64,000 nucleotides of DNA from Marinifilum breve (GTDB lineage: Bacteria > Bacteroidota > Bacteroidia > Bacteroidales > Marinifilaceae): positions 186,001 through 250,000 of the forward strand of contig NZ_QFLI01000002.1 of NCBI RefSeq assembly GCF_003202155.1. The letters run 5' to 3'. The position numbers and the translations under genes are program-made. Below the pieces are notes generated by a model. The model was given only the letters and a program-made list of their open reading frames with translations, had not been told where the DNA came from and searched no databases. The stretch's first letter is position 1. Every line of letters starts with the position of its first letter. This document shows, one piece after another, positions 57,187 through 64,000 of the stretch.

Positions 57187-57696
57187 TTATTCAGCAGGAG
57201 TTACAAATGTTCTTGCTTTAAATTCTTTATCCAACATGTACAATCCTTGTCCTTGGCAGTTGAACATCTTCAATTGATCGATAATTTCCCCAACTGTTGC
57301 TTCCTCTTCTACTTGTTCATCAACAAACCACTTCAAGAAGTTTACTGTTGCATGGTCTTTTTCTTCAATAGCAACATTTACACATTCGTTGATCAAGCTA
57401 GTTACTTTTTCTTCATGAGCTAATGTTTCTTCGTAAATATTTAAAACACCATCCCATTCAGCAGGAACTTCAGCAATTGGTTGAAGAATAACGCGTCCAC
57501 CTCTTTCATTCACAAAATCCATCATTTTCATCGCATGGAAAGTTTCTTCTTCAAACTGAACTTTCATCCAGTTTGCGAAACCTGGCATTCCGTTCGCATT
57601 AAAATAGTTAGACATTGACAAATAGAAATAAGCCGACCAAAATTCAGCGTTAATCTGCTCATTCAAAATCTTCTCAACATTTTTATTGATAGCCAT
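57187..57696 (-). CDS. non-haem ferritin (2)
   Basis: Encodes 169 residues, similar over the full length to the neighbouring ferritin. Iron-site stretches are AEFWSAYFYLSM (Glu18), EEETFHAMKMMDFV (Glu51, His54) and DEQVEEEATVGEII (Gln128, Glu131). The short C-terminal extension (KARTFVTPAE) differs from copy 1. It is transcribed first, and a terminator separates it from the other copy. Different expression conditions are likely but cannot be read from the sequence. Confidence 0.94.
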   Translation of the reverse strand: MAINKNVEKILNEQINAEFWSAYFYLSMSNYFNANGMPGFANWMKVQFEEETFHAMKMMDFVNERGGRVILQPIAEVPAEWDGVLNIYEETLAHEEKVTSLINECVNVAIEEKDHATVNFLKWFVDEQVEEEATVGEIIDQLKMFNCQGQGLYMLDKEFKARTFVTPAE

Positions 57697-58242
57697 AATG
57701 TATAATCTTTATTGTATTTTCTAATTTCATTCAAATGTAAGGGAAATCTATCAATCCCCTATTTTAGTTTACTAAATTTAATGCTTATTTAAACTCAAAC
57801 TAAATACTAAACAATTAACAAAGCCGACAGAGCAATTGTTCTAGAAAATTGACAAAAATAATACCCCAACAGAGAAAATCCATTGGGGTAAAACCTAAGT
57901 GATGTAGTGAAAACTAACCTATTGCGAACTACATCTATACTACATAACAAAATGGTGAAAATACTACTAAATAACACTAAATATAATTTTAATCATGGCG
58001 AGATTAAATATTCAACATCTTGTAATTTTTTGATCATATCTATCCAACTCTAATATCAAACGTCAGGTGATTTGAATAAATTGAACAGTAGCAAAGTAAG
58101 CTATATTAAACTGAATCCACAATCACCATATGTTATGATTTTTACACCAAAAAATGCATAAAAAAAATACTCACCAAAGAACAGTATGGCTGTCTAAAGT
58201 GAGTATCGAATTAATAGCAAAAGAAAAAATCTTTATATGTTT
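57697..58242. other. 546-base gap with two unexplained stem-loops
   Basis: No gene is seen. Hairpins TACCCCAA/TTGGGGTA (57862-57890) and GATGTAGT/ACTACATC (57901-57935) lie side by side and belong to no neighbouring coding unit. The terminator of the flavodoxin operon is at the right end. Confidence 0.5.
58158..58206 (-). terminator. terminator of the flavodoxin-DUF2023 operon
   Basis: ATACTCAC (58167-58174) / GTGAGTAT (58199-58206) with a T-run on the minus strand. Confidence 0.82.
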
Positions 58243-58629
58243 CTAACCAACTAACTTCGCATTTATAAGTTCGTTATTGATTCCTGTTCGTTTAATATAT
58301 CTCTCATATTGCTGATTTCTATCATAGCCAAGCATAATTCCCAGAATAAAATCCTGTTCATCTGTGAAATCAGACAATGATTTATCCCCAAAGGATTTTA
58401 CAATTTGAATGCATTCTTGTTTTCCAAAAAATACATTTATCTTGTTTTCGTTAACAGTTTGCAAAAAATAACTAATTCCTTTACGCTGTAATAAATTTTC
58501 TGTTTTTTCCTTCTCACTGCTATGCATGGTGTGCAACACCAAACTTCTTAATCCTTTGTTGTATTCATAAACGTGATGAATCAAAATCTGCATATCCGCA
58601 GTCTTATAATCCGAACAAGTTAGTTTCAT
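58243..58629 (-). CDS. DUF2023 protein
   Basis: Encodes 128 residues. The block MQILIHHVYEYNKGLRSLVLHTM is typical of DUF2023, a small family found next to flavodoxin genes. The middle contains INVFFGKQECIQIVKSFGDKSLSDFTDEQDFILGIMLGYDRNQQYERYI. It starts 6 bases after the flavodoxin stop. A role as a partner or regulator of flavodoxin is inferred from linkage alone. Confidence 0.85.
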   Translation of the reverse strand: MKLTCSDYKTADMQILIHHVYEYNKGLRSLVLHTMHSSEKEKTENLLQRKGISYFLQTVNENKINVFFGKQECIQIVKSFGDKSLSDFTDEQDFILGIMLGYDRNQQYERYIKRTGINNELINAKLVG

Positions 58630-58635
58630 TATATT

Positions 58636-59142
58636 CTAATTAAATTGATTTTTAAGTTCTGCAACCCAATCTGCTACTCTGTCTTCTGTTTGGTCATCTT
58701 GATTTTCGATATCGATAGCCAATCCTACAAGCTTACCGTCTTTTTCTGCTCTCGAAGCATCATATTCATAACCATCAGTAGAGGTTTCGCCAACAAGTTC
58801 ACAGCTTTTTTCTTCCAGTGTCTCAAAGATCTCACCCATACCATCAACAAATGAATCTGAGTATGAATACTGATCTCCCAAACCAAATAAGGCAACTTTT
58901 TTACCATCCATATTGGCACTTGAAATTTCAGATAAAAATCCTTCAAAATCATCTTGCAAATCGCCAATACCCCAAGTAGAAGTTCCTAAAATTAGGTTAT
59001 TATACTTTTCAAGGTCTGCTGCGCTAGCATCCGCAACATCAATAGTTGATGCGATATCTGCGCCAAGTTCGTCTTGTATTTTTTTTGCTACTGCTTCTGT
59101 ATTACCGGTGGATGAACCGTAAAAAATTCCGATGTTTTGCAT
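58636..59142 (-). CDS. fldA: flavodoxin
   Basis: Encodes 168 residues: FMN phosphate loop GIFYGSSTGNTEAVAKKI, loop GTSTWGIGDLQDDFEGFL around the flavin, and LFGLGDQYSYSDSFVDGMGEI. A long-chain flavodoxin, a one-electron carrier able to replace ferredoxin under iron limitation. The start is placed at the ATG before QNIGIFYG; the 20 codons further upstream would overlap the promoter at 59172-59202. It is co-transcribed with DUF2023. Confidence 0.95.
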   Translation of the reverse strand: MQNIGIFYGSSTGNTEAVAKKIQDELGADIASTIDVADASAADLEKYNNLILGTSTWGIGDLQDDFEGFLSEISSANMDGKKVALFGLGDQYSYSDSFVDGMGEIFETLEEKSCELVGETSTDGYEYDASRAEKDGKLVGLAIDIENQDDQTEDRVADWVAELKNQFN

Positions 59143-59447
59143 TTTGTTCTTATTTAGATTAATTATACCGACAAAAGTAAAGGGCATTGAGATGTCTATC
59201 AATCGCTATATGTTGTGATTTTATGATACTGTAACTTTTTCACCACTCTAAGTGTTTTATGAATCAACACCGTAGTACAAAACACACTTAATCATAAATG
59301 GGAATTCATCAAATAAATCACATCTTTGCACCAAAAGATATACCTATATATCATTAGCAAATATTATTGCTCATTGCATAAGATTTATCTATTTTTAGTA
59401 CTCCGCAAAAGGAGCGCGGGACTTAATCTCTTAAAAAAACATTATTT
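59143..59447. other. divergent promoter region between flavodoxin and antiporter genes
   Basis: Holds the flavodoxin promoter on the minus strand. On the plus strand it holds the leader of the antiporter gene, with a small hairpin CTCC-GCAAAA-GGAG at 59401-59414. No gene. Confidence 0.6.
59172..59202 (-). promoter_or_regulatory. flavodoxin promoter
   Basis: On the minus strand TTG (59200-59202), 20-base spacer, TACTTTTG (59172-59179). This matches the Bacteroidota TTTG / TAnnTTTG consensus in sequence and spacing. Confidence 0.7.
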
Positions 59448-61058
59448 ATGGATCCGGTATGGTTGGCTATTGCCTTTGGTTTAGGACTTCTTGTAAAATT
59501 AATTGGCTTACCTCCTTTGGTAGGTTATCTTTTGGCAGGATTTACACTGAAATATTTTGGTGCAGAATCTGATGATTTAATTCAAAGTATATCAGATCTG
59601 GGGATTACTCTTCTTCTGTTTACCATTGGATTAAAACTTAGGATCAAAGATCTATTACATCGCGAAATATGGGGAGGCGCGTCCATTCATATGTTACTGG
59701 TTACGCTGCTCATGGCAGTTATTTTATTTGGATTAAGTTATACCTCACTACATATATTTACTGATTTTACTTGGCAACAAGCATTAATCATCGGTTTTGC
59801 ACTCAGCTTTTCAAGTACGATTTATGCAGTAAAAATTCTGGAAGAGAAAAGTGAATTAAAATCTGCATATGGAGTTTTATCCATTGGTATACTAATTATT
59901 CAAGACATATTCGCCGTATTTTATATTGTATTGGTTGCAGGAAAGCTTCCAAGTTATTGGGCTATCGGATTACCAGTGTTATTCGTTATCATTCGTCCTG
60001 TTCTATTACTGATATTGGAAAAAATTGGTCATGGCGAGATATTAATATTGTATGGCTTCTTCCTGGCTTTTGTGGTAGGTGCTGAATTGTTCAAGTTTGT
60101 GGGCCTAAAAGCAGATTTGGGTGCTTTGGTAGTAGGAATCCTGATTTCCAATCACAAAAAAGCAAAAGAATTGGCCGATTCTTTAATGAGTTTCAAAGAT
60201 ATTTTTCTGATTGGTTTCTTCCTTTCCATAGGTTTAATTGGATTACCAAGCTTACAAATGTTGATACTTGCCCTTGTGCTTGCCGTAGCCATAAACTTTA
60301 AGGTAATCTTATATTTCCTGGTTCTGACCCGATTTAGAGTCCGAGCACGAACCTCAGTTTTTACATCTTTGGCCCTAGCCAATTTCAGTGAGTTCGGTCT
60401 GATTGTAGCCTCAATTGCAGTAGGCAAAGGTTTAATTCCTTCCGATTGGTTGGTATCTATAGCCATCTCTGTAGCCATTACCTTTATAATATCATCACCT
60501 TTAAACTCTAATGCCCACAAAATATACTCAGGAATTCGTAAGTATTTGAAAAAGTTCGAAACCGATAAACGATTGGTTTACGATAAAGCTTTTGATATTG
60601 GTGATGCAGAAATTCTGGTTTTCGGTATGGGTAAACTTGGAATGGCAGTATACGAGCAATTAAACAGAACCTATGGCCGCAAAGTATTAGGACTTGATTA
60701 CAATTACGATGTGGTTCAACGGTTAAAAAAGGAAGGCAAGAACATTCAGCAGGACGATGCAGCAGATAGTGAATTCTGGGAAAACATATTCCAGAAATCA
60801 AAGAACCACAACGTGCGTTTGGTAATGCTTTGTATGAACGATCACGCATCCAACCTTTTTTCGGTAGAACGATTAAAAAAGACACCTTACAAAGGAAGCA
60901 TTGCAGCCATTGCCCGATTTGAAGATGAACGCCAACAACTGGAAAAAATGAATGTTGATGCGGTTTACGATATTTATTCTGAAGCTGGATTTGGTTTTGC
61001 CAACCATGTTTGCGACCAAATTAATATTGGTTGCGAGATAAATAAGCCCATATGGTAA
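59448..61058 (+). CDS. CPA2 cation:proton antiporter with RCK (TrkA-N) domain
   Basis: Encodes 536 residues: about eleven or twelve membrane helices (1-360; LLVKLIGLPPLVGYLLAGFTLKYFGAESDDLIQSISDLGITLLLFTIGLKL) and a cytosolic NAD-binding TrkA-N domain (about 388-530; ILVFGMGKLGMAVYEQL). The layout is that of KefB/YbaL-like antiporters that exchange K+ or Na+ for H+. The nucleotide domain should gate it. Monocistronic, with no ancillary KefF/G-like gene next to it. Confidence 0.92.
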   Translation: MDPVWLAIAFGLGLLVKLIGLPPLVGYLLAGFTLKYFGAESDDLIQSISDLGITLLLFTIGLKLRIKDLLHREIWGGASIHMLLVTLLMAVILFGLSYTSLHIFTDFTWQQALIIGFALSFSSTIYAVKILEEKSELKSAYGVLSIGILIIQDIFAVFYIVLVAGKLPSYWAIGLPVLFVIIRPVLLLILEKIGHGEILILYGFFLAFVVGAELFKFVGLKADLGALVVGILISNHKKAKELADSLMSFKDIFLIGFFLSIGLIGLPSLQMLILALVLAVAINFKVILYFLVLTRFRVRARTSVFTSLALANFSEFGLIVASIAVGKGLIPSDWLVSIAISVAITFIISSPLNSNAHKIYSGIRKYLKKFETDKRLVYDKAFDIGDAEILVFGMGKLGMAVYEQLNRTYGRKVLGLDYNYDVVQRLKKEGKNIQQDDAADSEFWENIFQKSKNHNVRLVMLCMNDHASNLFSVERLKKTPYKGSIAAIARFEDERQQLEKMNVDAVYDIYSEAGFGFANHVCDQINIGCEINKPIW

Positions 61059-61186
61059 ATCTCGGATACACTAGACCTCTTTTATACGGAATAATGATAA
61101 TTGAAAACTTTTTTAGAATTCTAAAATCCTACTGACATAAGGCTGTCACTACTGTCATTTAGCTTTGTTCTATTGTTAATTTAAAA

Positions 61187-61654
61187 ATGGAAATTATGAA
61201 GAAAGTAACAGCACCAGCAATGACGGTATTGTCCAAAGTCGTGAGAACAACCTTGGAAGATTTAATGAAAAACATTGAAGACTTTCCAAAAGAGATTGTT
61301 CAAGAAGCTGTGAATGCAGGCTTGCACCCTTCAGGTCCACAATATTGGATCTATAAATGGGAAACTTGTGTTACCTTAGAAGAATTTGAATTGAAGATTT
61401 GTTTGCCCGTTGCCACTTTTGGCAATACATTCTCTAGCGATAAATTTAAGTTAGAGAAGCTGGAAGAATATCAGCATGTAAAGAAAACTCACTTGGGATC
61501 ATGGGAAAGCCTTAAAGATTCGTACGAAGCATTAACTGAAGAAATGAAAGCAAAAAATATAGTTCCTGGACAAACTTGTCGAGAACTATACATCAATTGT
61601 GATTTCGATAAACCTGAGAATAACATTACTGAAATACAGTTTCAAATCAACTAA
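61187..61654 (+). CDS. GyrI-like small-molecule-binding protein
   Basis: Encodes 155 residues resembling the GyrI/AraC effector-binding fold (SOUL-like beta-alpha repeats): LSKVVRTTLEDLMKNIEDFPKEIVQEAV, LEEFELKICLPVA, HVKKTHLGSWESLKDSYEALTEEMKAK, then CRELYINCDFDKPENNITEIQFQI. It may bind hydrophobic or cationic drugs. An ATG three codons in (61196) is an equally good start. It precedes a WYL regulator gene by 68 bases. Confidence 0.85.
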   Translation: MEIMKKVTAPAMTVLSKVVRTTLEDLMKNIEDFPKEIVQEAVNAGLHPSGPQYWIYKWETCVTLEEFELKICLPVATFGNTFSSDKFKLEKLEEYQHVKKTHLGSWESLKDSYEALTEEMKAKNIVPGQTCRELYINCDFDKPENNITEIQFQIN

Positions 61655-61722
61655 AAACATGGGAGTGCCAGCTTTCTATTCACGGCTGCACTCCTTTTAA
61701 TTAAAGCTAAGGATTATCAGTT

Positions 61723-62676
61723 TTGAACAGAATTGACAGATTACAGGCAATATTAACGCAATTGCAAACCAAAAAGGTAGTCAAAGCGCAAGAAATAGCG
61801 GATCGATTTGGCATTAGCCTAAGAACCGTTTATCGTGATATTCGTGCTTTGGAAGAAGGTGGAGTTCCCATTGGCGCCGAGGCAGGTGTGGGATACTTTA
61901 TTGATGACAACTACTCCTTACCTCCTATCATGTTTACAACCGAAGAAGCTTCTGCTATTCTAATTGCAGGTAAGTTAATTCCACACACATCCGATAAAGC
62001 CATCGATCAATCTTTTCAAAATGCTTTGTACAAAATCAAATCGGTAATGAAAACCGAAGATAAAGCCATGCTCGAGAAACTGGAAAGTTCAGTTAAGGTT
62101 TTTAATGGTCCCTATGAAATTCCTCAAAGAGATTCCATATACCTACAGGATATACAGCAAGCTTTGGTAAAATCGAAAGTGCTGAAATTGAATTACTTTG
62201 CCCATTACAATCAAGAGCATTCCATGCGCGAAGTAGAGCCAATTGGATTGCTTTTTTATGCCCTAAACTGGCACTTAATTGCTTACTGCAGGTTAAGAGG
62301 TGATTATCGTGATTTCAGACTCGATAGGATACGAAATCTAGAAATTAGTGAAGAAACTTATCATCGCATTTTAGACAAAGCTTTCGAAGAATATCTGGCG
62401 CGCGAAAAAGAGCAGTACCAAACCTTCGAAATTGAACTAAAAATGGAAAAGCAAATGGCATTGTATATTCACGAGGCCAAATACTGGTATGGATACTTAA
62501 ATGAGAAGGATGATGGACAATTCGTAAACATGAAATTCTTAAATCCTGACTTAAACGGTTTTGCTCGCTGGATTTTAGCAATGACAGATAAAGTTGATAT
62601 TCTTTCTCCACCCAATTTAAAAAATATGGTAGGTGAAATGGTGAGAAAATTACATGAAAAATACCAAGACACCTAG
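61723..62676 (+). CDS. WYL-domain transcriptional regulator (YafY/DeoR type)
   Basis: Encodes 317 residues from a TTG start, supported by AAGGA 12 bases upstream and by the first codons matching the family (NRIDRLQAILTQLQTKKVVKAQEIADRFGISLRTVYRDIRALEEGGVPI, winged HTH). Residues about 140-230 are a WYL domain (VEPIGLLFYALNWHLIAYCRLRGDYRDFRLDRI) and the C-terminus a WCX-like domain. Such regulators sense nucleic-acid fragments or other ligands; target unknown. No ATG is near the start. Confidence 0.9.
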   Translation: MNRIDRLQAILTQLQTKKVVKAQEIADRFGISLRTVYRDIRALEEGGVPIGAEAGVGYFIDDNYSLPPIMFTTEEASAILIAGKLIPHTSDKAIDQSFQNALYKIKSVMKTEDKAMLEKLESSVKVFNGPYEIPQRDSIYLQDIQQALVKSKVLKLNYFAHYNQEHSMREVEPIGLLFYALNWHLIAYCRLRGDYRDFRLDRIRNLEISEETYHRILDKAFEEYLAREKEQYQTFEIELKMEKQMALYIHEAKYWYGYLNEKDDGQFVNMKFLNPDLNGFARWILAMTDKVDILSPPNLKNMVGEMVRKLHEKYQDT

Positions 62677-62890
62677 CCTTAATTTGAATTCAATTAAGCA
62701 CATGACTATTTTCTATATAATGAAGCTATGTAGGCAGTTCATCTCATTAATTGCTAGCATATACTTACTTTTATTACGGTTCTAGACTTGAAAATCATTT
62801 AAACTTGTAACAACTTCTTATTCTTTTTAACTTTAAAGTTCTGATTACAAACCACCTTATATAAAACGAATTACCTAAAATAAAAAACCT

Positions 62891-63814
62891 ATGCCTAAAA
62901 CACATGTTGAAAAATCAATAACAATTGCCGCTGGACCTGATAAAGTTAGAAGCGTTATCACCGATTTTAACCAGTGGAAACCTTGGTCACCTTGGTTTAT
63001 TCTTGAACCTGAAGCAAAAGAATCTGTATCCGCTGATGGTAAAAGTCATGAATGGGATGGCAAACGAATTGGGTCTGGAATCATAAGCATTGAAGCTGAA
63101 AAAGAAGGCTTGATTCAATATGATCTTAAATTCCTAAAACCATGGAAATCGCAAGCAAAAACCGATTTTATCTTGGAAAAAGTCGATGAGAATACCACAA
63201 AGCTTACCTGGACCATGGATGGCTCTCTCCCATTTTTCATGTTCTGGATGAAAAATATGATGGAAAGATTAATTGGTATGGATTACGATCGTGGTTTATT
63301 AATGCTGAAAGATTACATCGAAAAGGGTCATGTTGATGCCAAACTTGAATTTCTTGGAGAGTCGCAATTTGAAGGTTGCAATTTTGTTGGTATAAAAAGC
63401 GAATGCACCATTGAAACAATTGGAGAAGTAATGGAAGCTGATTTCAAAAAGATCGCTGAATTTGCCAAAGTAAACGAGGATATTGTTACTTGCGATTGGT
63501 TCTCGGTGTATCACAAATTTGATTTTAACAAAAACAAGATTGTTTATACTTCTGGAGTTGGAATTAAATCGGATTCTCAAAACATACCTACGGGAATGTT
63601 TAAAGGAAGCCTTCCTGCTACCAAAGTACAAACCGTTCGTCATATTGGCCCATATGAACTATCTGGGAATGCATGGAGCGCAATCATGTCCATGGAAAGA
63701 GCTAAAGAGTTTAAACAAAACAAGAAAATTCCTCCTATGGAATTCTACCGAAACAGTCCGATGGAAACAGAACCAAAAGACTTAATTTCTGATATTTGCA
63801 TGGCAATCAAATAA
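62891..63814 (+). CDS. SRPBCC (polyketide-cyclase-like) / GyrI-like fusion protein
   Basis: Encodes 307 residues. Residues 1-150 form an SRPBCC ligand-binding domain (HVEKSITIAAGPDKVRSVITDFNQWKPWSPWF, ENTTKLTWTMDGSLPFFMF). Residues about 165-307 form a GyrI-like domain (VGIKSECTIETIGEVMEADFKKI, VQTVRHIGPYELSGNAWSAIM). Both are hydrophobic-ligand-binding folds. A known combination in Bacteroidota without assigned function. It follows the WYL gene after 214 bases and ends before a terminator. Confidence 0.9.
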   Translation: MPKTHVEKSITIAAGPDKVRSVITDFNQWKPWSPWFILEPEAKESVSADGKSHEWDGKRIGSGIISIEAEKEGLIQYDLKFLKPWKSQAKTDFILEKVDENTTKLTWTMDGSLPFFMFWMKNMMERLIGMDYDRGLLMLKDYIEKGHVDAKLEFLGESQFEGCNFVGIKSECTIETIGEVMEADFKKIAEFAKVNEDIVTCDWFSVYHKFDFNKNKIVYTSGVGIKSDSQNIPTGMFKGSLPATKVQTVRHIGPYELSGNAWSAIMSMERAKEFKQNKKIPPMEFYRNSPMETEPKDLISDICMAIK

Positions 63815-63838
63815 TAAGTGCTTTAAATATTTAAAAGG

Positions 63839-63864
63839 GACATAGTTGAACTATGTCTTTTTTT
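63839..63864 (+). terminator. intrinsic terminator at the right end
   Basis: GACATAG-TTGAA-CTATGTC followed by TTTTTTT. Beyond it, to the window end, about 135 bases show no gene. Confidence 0.9.
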
Positions 63865-64000
63865 GTTTCTCTAGTACGTCGAATCAAATCTACCTATTAA
63901 TTCCTTGTGTGATTATAGTTCGTTTTAAAAATAATTTGTATAATTGTCGAACATAAATCGTAGCACATTGCTACAAGCTTATTTTCTAGCGTAAGGAAGA

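Noticed and set aside
59143-59202. Longer flavodoxin start
   Set aside because: The extension overlaps a good TTG-N20-TACTTTTG promoter; the conserved N-terminus begins at the later ATG.
1-64000. Prophage, integrative element or insertion sequence
   Set aside because: No integrase, transposase, phage structural or conjugation genes and no tRNA target are visible; only small repeats are present.

Overview
The window is AT-rich DNA from a Bacteroidota chromosome. The clues are promoters of the TAnnTTTG (-7) type, weak Shine-Dalgarno sequences, many SPII lipoproteins and exported small enzymes, a SecA of about 1100 residues with a C-terminal SEC-C motif, a flavodoxin next to a DUF2023 protein, and an ECF sigma / anti-sigma / DUF4097 cluster. 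The overall character suggests a marine Marinilabiliales/Marinifilaceae-type bacterium. That placement is an impression only; no 16S or tRNA gene is present.

The left half (about 0.6-31.4 kb) is an accessory-looking redox and electrophile-handling region. It opens with a seven-gene operon (589-6554) built around a membrane FMN-binding / CX3CP iron-sulfur protein, with exported flavin-reductase-like and nitroreductase proteins, an iron-sulfur flavoprotein, a royal-jelly/yellow-type lipoprotein and an aldo/keto reductase. It continues with four AraC-type regulators and six short-chain dehydrogenases (SDRs). It also holds six SnoaL/NTF2-like proteins, a ferredoxin-nitroreductase, a quinone-oxidoreductase-like MDR, a DmpI-like tautomerase, paired alpha/beta hydrolases and a VOC protein. 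Three of the AraC genes are close paralogues. Five promoters in the region carry the same architecture: a 16-bp direct repeat with 21-bp period, whose second half-site starts exactly 35 bp before the -7 box. Inside this region is a compact operon coding for a zinc-type macrodomain ADP-ribose hydrolase and a class-M sirtuin (SirTM), followed by MarR and GbsR-like regulators. The GcvH-L/LplA2 partners known from Firmicutes are absent. Remnants of a second gbsR and a second VOC gene show that the region grew by duplication and decay.

The middle (31.5-46.9 kb) is more ordinary. It has an ArsR-controlled porin / DGC zinc-binding protein / thioredoxin operon with matching operators at the arsR and porin promoters, an M3 peptidase, proBA and a photolyase. 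It then has an ECF sigma operon (anti-sigma with a HEAT-like domain, two DUF4097 proteins) and a membrane-anchored MutS-family ATPase. From 47 to 59 kb almost everything is on the minus strand: an unrecognised two-gene lipoprotein / helical-repeat module flanked by copies of one intergenic repeat, lgt, secA, two small exported proteins, two ferritins, and DUF2023-flavodoxin. The right end has a CPA2 antiporter, a GyrI-like protein, a WYL regulator and an SRPBCC-GyrI fusion.

Non-coding structure is rich: many intrinsic terminators, a 42-bp tandem repeat array at 50.5 kb, three families of intergenic palindromic repeats, and several candidate operators. I see no tRNA, rRNA, CRISPR array, insertion sequence or phage gene.
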